DNA of 22,342 nt from Ruminococcaceae bacterium UBA1425. GTDB lineage: Bacteria > Bacillota > Clostridia > Oscillospirales > Acutalibacteraceae. The notes beneath the pieces are model-generated. The model did no database searches. It saw only the letters and a program-made list of their open reading frames with translations, and had not been told where the DNA came from. Each line of letters opens with the position of its first letter. Positions within the stretch are counted from its first letter, which is position 1. The stretch spans positions 1 through 22,342 of the forward strand of contig DCUB01000026.1 in assembly GCA_002329365.1 (NCBI GenBank). Direction: 5' to 3'. The position numbers and the translations under genes were made by a program. Positions 6,286 through 15,162 of the stretch are shown here, in pieces.

Positions 6286-9200
6286 TATTTCCTCCGTTTT
6301 CTTCGTTCTGTAATATTTCTACTGCCTTTCCGCATCCGAATAAGTACAAAACAACTTCCTTTACCCTTTTGCCGGTGCACTTTTCCATTGCCTCGCGGTA
6401 TACAGCAAGCTGTGACGCGTACTTCCTGCAAATCTCGTCGGGTTTACCCCTGTCGGTCTTGTAGTCTACTATGACTATTTCCCCGTTTTCGACAAAAGCG
6501 CAGTCCACCATGCCCTGTATTATAACCTCTTCGTCGGCAACGCTTTCGGGCAGCCCGGGATACATATCCCCCGCCCTGCGCGCTATTGTAAACCTTTTTT
6601 CTCTGAAAACCGTTTCGGCTTTTAATATCCTACCGGCAATCTCGCTTTTGAAGAAGCCCTCAATCAAACTGACGTCAATGGCATTGCCCTCACGCTCCGT
6701 CAGCCTGCCCTCAGCGACGAGCATTTTTATCTCGCTTAAAACGTCGGCGGAAGCACGCTTATAATCGGCATGCTGCATAAAGGCGTGAACCGCGGTGCCT
6801 TTTTGCGCCTGCGTCAGCCCCCCGCTGTTCATAAACGCCGGTATGGAAGTTGCGAAATAGCCGGTGTTTATTCCCTTTTCGTCAATGCTTGACGCCGCCT
6901 GCTTTGCTATTACAGACGTTAAAGCCTCGTAAGGGTATCTGTAAGAAAGACGTTCGTCGATTTCCTTTTGCAGTTCGGGCGAAACAGAGCAAAGCGCCGC
7001 GGATTCCTCCGCGCCTGTTTCCCCGTCGTCTGCCGGAGGCTTTGACAAAACTGCTTTTATTCTGCCGTCGCAGGGCAGAACAACAGTTGATTCTATTCCC
7101 GCGGCTTCCCTGAATATGTGTGCGTCGGGATGACGGAGCATGGCGGACAATATCCAGTCGGTGTAGCAGTTCATGCTCCCCACAGCAAAGGGCGCAATCA
7201 CATCACCGAAAGCGTTTGCCGAAAGCTTTCTAAGCCTTTCCTCAGGCTTTCGCAGGCTCGAAACTGTAATAAGCCTTTCCTTTGCCCTTGTGAGCGCGAC
7301 GTAAAGCACGCGCAGCTCCTCGCTTTTCGCGCTGCGCTCGGCGGCAATCCTCACAGCCGTTTTTGAAACCGTTGTGTACTGCGCGAATTTTTCCGCGTCG
7401 CGTCTTATAATACCTATGCCGTTACCCTGATGTATAATATAGTTATTATTCAAATCGCGGTCATTGAACTCGACGGAGCAGCAGGCAAGTATGCATATGG
7501 GGAACTCAAGCCCCTTGCTTTTATGAACAGTCATAACCTTTACGACGTCTGCCGTTTCGGAAAGCTTTGACGGCGCGCCGATATCCTCGCCGCTTTCGGC
7601 TATGCTGTCGATAAAGCGTATAAAGCCGGGCAGCCCCGTGTGACCTGACTCCTCGAACCTTACGGCGATATCGAGGAGCAGCAGAAGGTTTGAGCGCCTG
7701 CCCTGTCCTCCGCTCATCGCGCCGGCAACGGCGAGGAAGCCCGTTTCGTCAAGCAGCCTGCGTATAAGCTCGCCCGGAGGGAGCATGGCGGACAGCCGCC
7801 TGTATCTTTTAAGCGTTTCAAGGAAGCTTTTTATTTTTTCGTCGCTTTTTTCAGCCGAACGCAGGCAGGCGTATATGCTTTTACTTCTGTCGTCTATCCT
7901 GAGCCTTGCAAGCTCGTCGGGTGAAAAGCCGAAAACGGGAGAAAGCATGACGGATAACAGCGGGACATCCTGCGCAGGATTGTCGATTACGCGCAGCAGC
8001 GAAAGCATAAAGCATATTTCGGGAGCCGAGAAAAGACCGCCCGAAAACTCCGCCTGCGCGGGAATCCCGCGCCTTGCAAGCTCCTCGACAAATAACGGAA
8101 TACGTCCGCTGTCGTAGCGTAACAGGATGCAGAAATCCCTGAACGTGGCCGCCCTTACCCTGTTGTTTTCGGTCACGGTAAGTCCGTCGGCGAGCATTTT
8201 CTCTATAATGTCCACCGAATATGCCGCTTCGGCTCTTATTGTATTTTCGGCTGTTTCGGACATGTCTAAAATGTGTATTTCGGCATCGGGCGACATGCTT
8301 TCGGGGTAATCCGCGGCTGCTATAAGCGCCTCGCCGTTTCTGTAGTCGATTTCGCCCGTCTGTTCGCTCATTATCTGATTGAAAATATAATTTACGGCAG
8401 ACGTTACGCCCTCGCGGCTGCGGAAATTCCTGTCAAGGCTTATTGACGCGGGGAAGCGGCTGCCGTCGTAACGGCTCATGGAACTCCTGCGGCGCAGAAA
8501 TACCTCCGGCATTGCCTGACGGAAACGGTAAATGCTCTGCTTTACGTCGCCTACCATAAAAAGGTTTGTGCCGTTTCTTGATATCGACTCAAAAAGCAAA
8601 TCCTGCGCTTCGTTGATGTCCTGATACTCGTCCACAAGAATTTCGTTGTAACGCTCCGACAGCTCCGCGGCAAGCTCTGTTCTGACAATTCTGCCGCCTT
8701 CCTTTTTTACAAGAAGCGACAGCGCGAACGCGCTTATATCGGAAAAATCGTAAGCGTTCGCCTCCGCCTTCAGAAGCGCAAGCTTTTTTCTGAACAGCAG
8801 CACAGCGTCCACAAGCTTTTTAACGATAGGAGCGCAGTATTTCATGTCGTCATCGTTTTCGGCTTCGGACACGCAAAACATGAGCGCAAAATCTTCCACA
8901 CGCTTCTTCAGAATTTTGCGTGTACCCATAACGCTGTCTTTAAGCGGGGTGTTGTAACCCTTGCTTACCCTGCCGAGATTCTGAAAGCTGCCTTTGATAC
9001 CGCCAAAGACTTCACACAGGTCGTCCCAATCTTTTTCGGACAGGGCTTTTATAAGCGTGCTGTAAAAAGCAATGTCGCTTGTAAGCGTCGGAACATATGC
9101 CCGTATAAGCTCCTCCTCGGCTTTTGCCCTTTCGATTAAGCTTTCCGTTACGGAAATACAGTACAAAAGCGTTTCAAAAGCCCTTTCGCAGATAATCCTG

Positions 9201-9823
9201 CCCCAGTCGCTTTTTATCAGCGGCACATTGTTTTTAAACGGCTCATAAAGAGAGCATAGCCAGTCCTCGGGGAAAGGATACGCGCCCGCGATATTATTCA
9301 GTTTATATATCGTTTCAATAAGCTCCCTGTCGTCGCGTCCTCTGAAAAGAAGCTCGACAAGCTCGGTAAACTCGGGCGATGCCTCCGCGTACAGCTCGCC
9401 GACTGTTTCGGCGGCGGCTTTTTCTTTTAACAAAAGACCTTCTGCACTGTCAAGCATTTTGTAATCGGGTTCTATTCCGAGCTCGAGAAAATTCTCGCGC
9501 GCCAAATCGTTGCAAAAGCTGTCGATTGTGCATATCCTCGCAAACGGAAGAAGCATCTGCTGACGGCGCAGGTAAGCGTTCCCCGGCTCCGCGGAAACAC
9601 GGCGGGCAAGAGCTTCGGATATCCTGTTTTTCATCTGCGCTGTCGCGGCCTTTGTAAACGTTACTATAAGCAGTCTGTCGGCAGGGCATTTGTTTTCGGC
9701 GTCGGTAAGCATACCTATAACGCGCTCGACGAGCACGCTTGTTTTTCCCGAACCGGCCGCCGCGCTTACAAGCAGCGTGCCGCCGCGCGCCGTAATAGCC
9801 TGATTTTGTTCAGTCGTCCACAT
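6269..9823 (-). CDS. addA: ATP-dependent helicase/nuclease subunit A
   Basis: Catalytic helicase-nuclease subunit of the AddAB complex, which resects double-strand breaks and loads recombinase. It is the Firmicutes counterpart of RecBCD. The 1184 aa compare with about 1230 in Bacillus. Superfamily 1A helicase motifs are complete: Walker A AAAGSGKTS (Lys27), VTFTKAATAQMKNRI (about 54-68), DEYQD (398-402), GDVKQSIYRFR (425-435), VMTVHKSKGLEF (about 763-774) and VALTRAKERL (about 842-851). The RecB-type nuclease at the C-terminus has His1013 (GTAVHAFMQH), Asp1107 (GMVDCAF) and Asp1120/Lys1122 (IVDYKTD). The start ATG lies inside the last codons of addB (14-bp overlap), so the two are translationally coupled. 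No truncation or frameshift seen. Confidence 0.97.
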   Translation of the reverse strand: MWTTEQNQAITARGGTLLVSAAAGSGKTSVLVERVIGMLTDAENKCPADRLLIVTFTKAATAQMKNRISEALARRVSAEPGNAYLRRQQMLLPFARICTIDSFCNDLARENFLELGIEPDYKMLDSAEGLLLKEKAAAETVGELYAEASPEFTELVELLFRGRDDRELIETIYKLNNIAGAYPFPEDWLCSLYEPFKNNVPLIKSDWGRIICERAFETLLYCISVTESLIERAKAEEELIRAYVPTLTSDIAFYSTLIKALSEKDWDDLCEVFGGIKGSFQNLGRVSKGYNTPLKDSVMGTRKILKKRVEDFALMFCVSEAENDDDMKYCAPIVKKLVDAVLLFRKKLALLKAEANAYDFSDISAFALSLLVKKEGGRIVRTELAAELSERYNEILVDEYQDINEAQDLLFESISRNGTNLFMVGDVKQSIYRFRQAMPEVFLRRRSSMSRYDGSRFPASISLDRNFRSREGVTSAVNYIFNQIMSEQTGEIDYRNGEALIAAADYPESMSPDAEIHILDMSETAENTIRAEAAYSVDIIEKMLADGLTVTENNRVRAATFRDFCILLRYDSGRIPLFVEELARRGIPAQAEFSGGLFSAPEICFMLSLLRVIDNPAQDVPLLSVMLSPVFGFSPDELARLRIDDRSKSIYACLRSAEKSDEKIKSFLETLKRYRRLSAMLPPGELIRRLLDETGFLAVAGAMSGGQGRRSNLLLLLDIAVRFEESGHTGLPGFIRFIDSIAESGEDIGAPSKLSETADVVKVMTVHKSKGLEFPICILACCSVEFNDRDLNNNYIIHQGNGIGIIRRDAEKFAQYTTVSKTAVRIAAERSAKSEELRVLYVALTRAKERLITVSSLRKPEERLRKLSANAFGDVIAPFAVGSMNCYTDWILSAMLRHPDAHIFREAAGIESTVVLPCDGRIKAVLSKPPADDGETGAEESAALCSVSPELQKEIDERLSYRYPYEALTSVIAKQAASSIDEKGINTGYFATSIPAFMNSGGLTQAQKGTAVHAFMQHADYKRASADVLSEIKMLVAEGRLTEREGNAIDVSLIEGFFKSEIAGRILKAETVFREKRFTIARRAGDMYPGLPESVADEEVIIQGMVDCAFVENGEIVIVDYKTDRGKPDEICRKYASQLAVYREAMEKCTGKRVKEVVLYLFGCGKAVEILQNEENGGNNEGHF

Positions 9824-12800
9824 CTGTTTCCACCTCCTCGCCGTCGAGCAGCTTTAAGCAGACTTCGTGTTTGAAGCTTTCGACGGCTCTGACGGGAGAA
9901 CCGCTTTCGTGACAGCATACGGTTTTGTAATCGCAGTAGCCGCAAACTCTGCTTACGCCGTTCTTGCCGGTGCTTACGGGCAGGGCAGGTATTTCGCCGT
10001 TGTGCAGCGCCTGCGCCATCCCGCAAAGCAGCCTGTCGGTTTCGTCCTTAAGCTTTACGAGCTGCGTTAACGTTATCAGACTGCCTTTAAGCTCGCCGTT
10101 TTTCAGTATGCTTGCGGGGATAAACACGCCGCTGGCTGTCGAGTCCATAGCCGTGATAATAAGCTCGTCCTTTAAAAGCATTCCGCTCATTCTGAGCGCC
10201 CTTGCCTTTTGCATGGAAATTATTTTTTCGTCGGCATCCCTTTTGGTGCCTTCAAAATCCGCCTTTGCGGGCATATAAAGTATGCCGGACGGAACAACGT
10301 CGCCGCCGTACCTCGCGCCGCCGTTTTCCCATACGGCGAAAAGATACAAAAGCATCTGAAGATTAAGTCCGTTCAGCGCGTCTGAGAGTGCGAACTTCCT
10401 GTCGCCCGATTTATAGTCAACTATCCTGATAAATTGCCTGCCGCCGAGTTCGTATTTATCAACCCTGTCGACGCTGCCGCGGATGCTCACGGCATCGCCG
10501 TTGTCAAGCGTTATCTTGTAGGGCTTTATATCTCCGTCGTTGTCTATCTTTAATTCAAAATCGACAGGCTCGAAGCTGCACACGCCGAACTCGAGGACAA
10601 GGCGTTCGAGTATTTCGCAGACGGTTTTTGCAAGGCGCGAATAAAGGTATAAAAACCTTTCGCTTTTTTCGCCGCCGCCGAGGCGTTCATCAAGGTATTC
10701 GTCAAGAAGGTATGTTACCTCCTTTGCCCTCTCGTCGGGAGTCATTTTCAAAAGCCCGTCTTTGCCGTGCCTTCGTATAATGCTTTCAAGCACAAAGTGT
10801 ATTTCGGTGCCCTGCTGCGACGGGTCGAATTCCGCTTTTTTACGCGGCTTCGCCGCGATGCCGTATTTGCAGAAAAAGTAAAACGGACATTTGTAGAAGG
10901 TTTCAACCCGTGACGCCGAAAAATACATGCTGCCGCCGAACAGCCTGCGGGCTATATCCTTGTCAGATATTGAGAAAGGTCTTTTTTCGGCTGTTCTGTC
11001 AAGCGCTTCAAGCTTTGACCTGTATTCCTCTTTACCGCCGAGCCATTGTCTGACGGCTGAATACAGCTCGCCGCCCTTTCGCCTGTTTATGCATACATGT
11101 TCAAAGGCAGGCGCCTCTCCCTCGGGCAGCATTGTTTCGGTCAGAACCGAGGTGTCTGTGCTATTGCAGTTCGGGAACAGTCTTTTTATCTGCAAAACAA
11201 AGTCTGACGGAGCGGCGGCGGAGCCGTCGAAGCCTGTTGTCGGGTATGTTACATATAGACGCTCCGACGGAGCGCAAAGCGTTTTGTACACGAGAAACCG
11301 TTCCGAAATAACCCTGTACTCGCCCGAGTCGTACAGCTCGAGCCCGATTTCGCGGAGCTTTTTCCTGTCGGAATCGTTCAGCATTCCTCTCATAACAGGG
11401 TCTTTCGGAAAAACACCGTCGTTCGCGCCGATTGCAAAAACAGTCCTCGGCGATAATGTTACTATTCTGTCCGCGCTGCCAATAGCCGTTTCGTCAAGCC
11501 CCTGAGGTATGCTGCCGAGCGTTTTCGTGCTTATGACTATGTCGAGAATTTCGGCAAACCGCTTTGTCGTTAGCCTTGTATCGGCTACGGTAACGGCTAT
11601 GAGGTCGAGAATCTCCATTGTCATGTCCCATATGCGCTCCTGCTCCAAAGCAAGAACAGGCTCGCCCGATTCCTCAAGCGAAACGGCGAGGTTTTTTAAG
11701 GTCTCTCCGACGTTTTGTTCCTTCAGCAAATTATATACAGCCCGTGAGAAGCCCTCACCGTCAGTATCGCGGACTTCGTTTCTGAACCTTTCGACAGACG
11801 CGACGGCTTTTGAACGGATGGTATTAATCATTTCGAGACGTTTTTCACTTTCCTGCGTTACCTCGCAGCCTAATCCGTCGGGATGATAATTCCAGTCGGA
11901 CAGCCATTTTTCGCCGCTTATCTGCCACATCAGAGCATAATTTTCAAGCTCGCAGATATCGCTTTCGGGAATGCCCGTAAGGTCTGTTTTAAGGTATCGC
12001 ATCATTCTGTCGCAGTTGAAGCCGTTTGCGGCAATGTCTACGGCGGCACGAATAAGGCTGATAAGCGGCTGATTTATAATGGGCTGACGCCTGTCCTCAA
12101 AAACGGGGACGCCGCACTTTCTCATTGCGGACTTTAAAGCCGCCTCGTACCTTTCGGCGGAGCGTGCGATGACGGCAATTTCGCGGCAGCGGTAATTCTC
12201 CTCGCGCAGCAGCCTTTTTATCTCGGCGGCTACATACGCGCACTCCTCATACACCCCGTCGGCGGAGCATACCGTTATGGCGTCGGCTTTTTGCTCATAT
12301 ACTTTTGCTCCCGCGGAAAAAAGCGAACGGTCAAGCACCGAAAGCTCGTCCGGCCTTTTTATTGCCGCGCTTTCAAGCCTTTGCGGCTCGGCAACATTCA
12401 CTCCCGCACGGTTTGCGGCATCAATAAGTTTTATGGCCGTGTTGTTGACGTACTCAAACGGTCCGCCGTCCGCGCCGAAGATATCGTCTGTGCAAAGTGT
12501 TACATACACAGCCTTTGCCTGCCTTAATATATGCACGATTACGTTGTACTCCTGACGCGTGAAGCCGCAAAACTCGTCGAACGCGACGATTCCGCCCTTA
12601 AAAAAGCCGCTTTCGGGCAGAGTCCCGCAAAGCAGCGTAAGTAAATCGCGGTCGTCCTCGAACCTCTGCGACACAAGTGCGTCGTACGCCTCAAGGACAA
12701 CCGATATTTCATGTAGCTTATTTTTAAGAAGGCACTCATCCAACGCGCCGGCTGCCTTTGCAATGTCGGGCGGAGTGACTACGCAGCGCTTGAACTCGTC

Positions 12801-13172
12801 GGAGAGCTTTAACAGCTCGTTGACGACAGACGGGCTTTTGCCGTGCCTTTTGTATACGTTAAGCCTGTCGGAAACGGCTTCAAGGGCAAGGCTCATAAGC
12901 ACTGCCCTGCCGCCGTCGTCGATTCCGGGACGCCTTTCGCCGCCTATATCGGCAAGAATGTTTTCTGCAAGCCTTGTAAAGCTCAGCACCTCAACCTTTT
13001 CGGCGTCGCGCGCACCTAACAGGCGAAGCATCTCGCGCTCGGTAATAAACGAAGCCTGCTCCGGCACTATAAGCGTAAGCTTGCTAACGCCGGCGTCTGC
13101 GTATTCCTTTAATAGCGACCGTATCCTTGTGCTTTTGCCGGATCCGGCTCTGCCTGTTATAAGCTGAAGCAT
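9810..13172 (-). CDS. addB: ATP-dependent helicase/deoxyribonuclease subunit B
   Basis: Second subunit of AddAB, with an inactivated helicase-like core, a 3'-5' type nuclease domain and an iron-sulfur cluster. The 1120 aa are slightly shorter than Bacillus AddB (about 1166). The Walker A loop is intact (GRAGSGKST, 7-15). The nuclease domain shows His792 (GTEIHFVLE), Asp902 (GSVDRVD) and Asp919/Lys921 (RIVDYKSGD). The four cluster cysteines are Cys762 (YKCPFYFFC) plus Cys1077, Cys1080 and Cys1086 (CGYCDYKTVC), the split arrangement typical of AddB. The ATG comes one base after the stop codon of the protease gene, with only a weak GGGAA upstream, so translation probably depends on coupling. Gene order addB-addA is the usual Firmicutes order. 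Confidence 0.96.
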   Translation of the reverse strand: MLQLITGRAGSGKSTRIRSLLKEYADAGVSKLTLIVPEQASFITEREMLRLLGARDAEKVEVLSFTRLAENILADIGGERRPGIDDGGRAVLMSLALEAVSDRLNVYKRHGKSPSVVNELLKLSDEFKRCVVTPPDIAKAAGALDECLLKNKLHEISVVLEAYDALVSQRFEDDRDLLTLLCGTLPESGFFKGGIVAFDEFCGFTRQEYNVIVHILRQAKAVYVTLCTDDIFGADGGPFEYVNNTAIKLIDAANRAGVNVAEPQRLESAAIKRPDELSVLDRSLFSAGAKVYEQKADAITVCSADGVYEECAYVAAEIKRLLREENYRCREIAVIARSAERYEAALKSAMRKCGVPVFEDRRQPIINQPLISLIRAAVDIAANGFNCDRMMRYLKTDLTGIPESDICELENYALMWQISGEKWLSDWNYHPDGLGCEVTQESEKRLEMINTIRSKAVASVERFRNEVRDTDGEGFSRAVYNLLKEQNVGETLKNLAVSLEESGEPVLALEQERIWDMTMEILDLIAVTVADTRLTTKRFAEILDIVISTKTLGSIPQGLDETAIGSADRIVTLSPRTVFAIGANDGVFPKDPVMRGMLNDSDRKKLREIGLELYDSGEYRVISERFLVYKTLCAPSERLYVTYPTTGFDGSAAAPSDFVLQIKRLFPNCNSTDTSVLTETMLPEGEAPAFEHVCINRRKGGELYSAVRQWLGGKEEYRSKLEALDRTAEKRPFSISDKDIARRLFGGSMYFSASRVETFYKCPFYFFCKYGIAAKPRKKAEFDPSQQGTEIHFVLESIIRRHGKDGLLKMTPDERAKEVTYLLDEYLDERLGGGEKSERFLYLYSRLAKTVCEILERLVLEFGVCSFEPVDFELKIDNDGDIKPYKITLDNGDAVSIRGSVDRVDKYELGGRQFIRIVDYKSGDRKFALSDALNGLNLQMLLYLFAVWENGGARYGGDVVPSGILYMPAKADFEGTKRDADEKIISMQKARALRMSGMLLKDELIITAMDSTASGVFIPASILKNGELKGSLITLTQLVKLKDETDRLLCGMAQALHNGEIPALPVSTGKNGVSRVCGYCDYKTVCCHESGSPVRAVESFKHEVCLKLLDGEEVETDVDD

Positions 13173-13173
13173 A

Positions 13174-15141
13174 TTACATTACCGTTCCCGTCGTCTGATT
13201 TATTGTCATTGACCCCGCCATTACGCTTTTAAGCAAGGTATAGTCTGTTTGCGTGATGATGTTATCTCTTGAAAAATCGACGGCAAATTTATACACTGTG
13301 CCGTCTTCAATAAGCAGCGAGCCTGCGATATGAGACTTTAACATGATAAGGTCGGTAGACGTTACAATACCGTCGCCGTTGATATCGCCGAAAATAACGA
13401 CGGTATAGGTGTACAGAATGCTTGAATCCTCGTCTGATACAACATACAGTTCAAGCCCGGTATGCACCAGCCCCGAACCGATAGGCTGAATATGGGCTTC
13501 TCCCGTTACTTCTATGGAATTTTCAAGCTCCTCCGCCGTTATGAACTCCGAAAGGCCGTAAATATAGCCGTTTTCGTCGTCGATAACAGTGCTGCTGCCC
13601 GGTGCTGGGCTAACGGTGACCTCCTCGGTATAGTCGCGTGTCATAGCCTTAACGCAGGCGTTGTTGTAGCCCATCGACGAAGTGTCGTACCATGTTGTCC
13701 CCAAGCCCATAAAGCTTACGCCGGTAACGCTGCAGTAAACCGACGTGTTGTTGCCCTCAACGGGAATCTGCATCGGCTGTCCGGTCGTATCCGTCATTGT
13801 AACGACAACCGAAAATCTTTGCCCCTTTGTAAGCTCGACGGCCGTTGCAAGCTCAACCGTGTGGTAGCCGGTGCAGGTAAGAGAGCCTGACGTTTTCGCG
13901 GAATTCACCCTTGTGCCGCTCGTCGGGTCCGTTGTGCCGGAGACGTTTAAATATATGTTTATTTCATAGTCAACAGAGGAATTTGAAGGTGTGCTGAACG
14001 CGACGTGCGTCAGTATTTCATCTTCGGAAGCGGTGAAGATATTTGCCGTTTTTGCCGTTGAATAGCTTGGCAAAAACAGCGCCTGACTCCAGCCTGCCCC
14101 GTCGTATTGGTAGATGTTATCAAAAACACCCGTGGGGGCTGCTTTATAGCTTACAATATTCTTAAGCGAAGGCTCTTTATAAGACAGCCAGAAATAGCCG
14201 CCGTCGCCCCAGCCGTCGCCCCAGCTGTTTTTGCACAGCCACGCGCCGGCGGACGGCGGAACGCATGTGTTGAATCTTGATGTAGGATAGCTGTCGTCCC
14301 ATCCGACAATCAGCACCGCGTGATTAGTTGACCCTGTAACGTCCGTTTGATAATACGAGGTGTAGCCGGCGCCGTATGTGTATCTTGATGCGTTGTGGTA
14401 ATAAGAGCCGACTACGGAGCCGCCCTCCATAATAGACGCCTTTACAGCCACGGGGTTGATGGATTCGTTTTCGGGCGCCAGCACATTCGTGTCCGTCAGC
14501 CGCGCGTATGAAACATATCTGTCGGATTCGGAGCATTCCATGAGTCCGAAATTTCCGCGGCTGCCGTAAAAGGGCTTGTTTAGCTCAAGCTCTGCACCCG
14601 AGCCCCTCGCATATGTGAATGTGAAGTCGAACCAGTTGCCTCCCTCATCAAAAGGAAACTCATAATCAACACCGTCGCCGTATGTTGGGTCGTAAACATC
14701 GGTTGCCCGTTGTTTTTTTGCGAACCATATAAGATGCGCTTCGGAGTAGTCTGCACCGCTTATGGTTTCGTACCCCTTTTTGACCATATATGACTCTATT
14801 GCCGCCGTTCCCGCAAACGCCCAGCAGGAGGACGAGTTGCCCTGGTCTTTAACGGCTGTGACGACACCGTAGTCGCGGGCGTCGTACTCCGTCGGTACGG
14901 TATCGAGCGTTCCGAACGCTCCGCTTTCAAATGACGAAGGCGGCACATCAACTATGTTTCCTTTTTCGTCCACAAGATAATCATCGGAGTATCCTCCGAA
15001 AGCGGCTTTTGTGACACGGGTAATTACATTAATCGCGGGATACATCGCCATAACGGAAGCTATTCCGGGCGAGGCGGTGCCGATACACACGGCTAATGCC
15101 GCAAGCACGGAGAACAGCCTGATTTTAAACGTCTTTTTCAT
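13174..15141 (-). CDS. Secreted papain-family (C1) peptidase with lectin-like and dockerin domains
   Basis: 655 aa, exported. The signal peptide is MKKTFK followed by a hydrophobic stretch to about residue 32. A short propeptide-like region (33-80) leads into a C1 cysteine peptidase: Gln100, Cys106 (QGNSSSCWAF), His274 (STNHAVLIVGW) and Asn305 (KNSWGDGWG) form the complete catalytic set. Residues about 345-500 are beta-rich and fit the lectin-like domain often following bacterial C1 peptidases. A small beta domain of unknown role follows (about 518-583), then a type I dockerin with two calcium loops: DINGDGIVTSTD (586-597) and the less canonical DFSRDNIITQTD (622-633). The dockerin implies docking to a cohesin on a scaffoldin or surface protein; none is in the window. 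AAGGGG lies before the ATG, 21 bp after the deacetylase stop. Substrate unknown. Confidence 0.9.
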   Translation of the reverse strand: MKKTFKIRLFSVLAALAVCIGTASPGIASVMAMYPAINVITRVTKAAFGGYSDDYLVDEKGNIVDVPPSSFESGAFGTLDTVPTEYDARDYGVVTAVKDQGNSSSCWAFAGTAAIESYMVKKGYETISGADYSEAHLIWFAKKQRATDVYDPTYGDGVDYEFPFDEGGNWFDFTFTYARGSGAELELNKPFYGSRGNFGLMECSESDRYVSYARLTDTNVLAPENESINPVAVKASIMEGGSVVGSYYHNASRYTYGAGYTSYYQTDVTGSTNHAVLIVGWDDSYPTSRFNTCVPPSAGAWLCKNSWGDGWGDGGYFWLSYKEPSLKNIVSYKAAPTGVFDNIYQYDGAGWSQALFLPSYSTAKTANIFTASEDEILTHVAFSTPSNSSVDYEINIYLNVSGTTDPTSGTRVNSAKTSGSLTCTGYHTVELATAVELTKGQRFSVVVTMTDTTGQPMQIPVEGNNTSVYCSVTGVSFMGLGTTWYDTSSMGYNNACVKAMTRDYTEEVTVSPAPGSSTVIDDENGYIYGLSEFITAEELENSIEVTGEAHIQPIGSGLVHTGLELYVVSDEDSSILYTYTVVIFGDINGDGIVTSTDLIMLKSHIAGSLLIEDGTVYKFAVDFSRDNIITQTDYTLLKSVMAGSMTINQTTGTVM

Positions 15142-15162
15142 GCGCTGTCACCCCTTATTTAT

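Noticed and set aside
10927..13167. Several plus-strand open frames opposite addB
   Set aside because: addB is intact with all nuclease and cluster residues; the opposite frames are low-complexity Ser/Leu-rich shadows.
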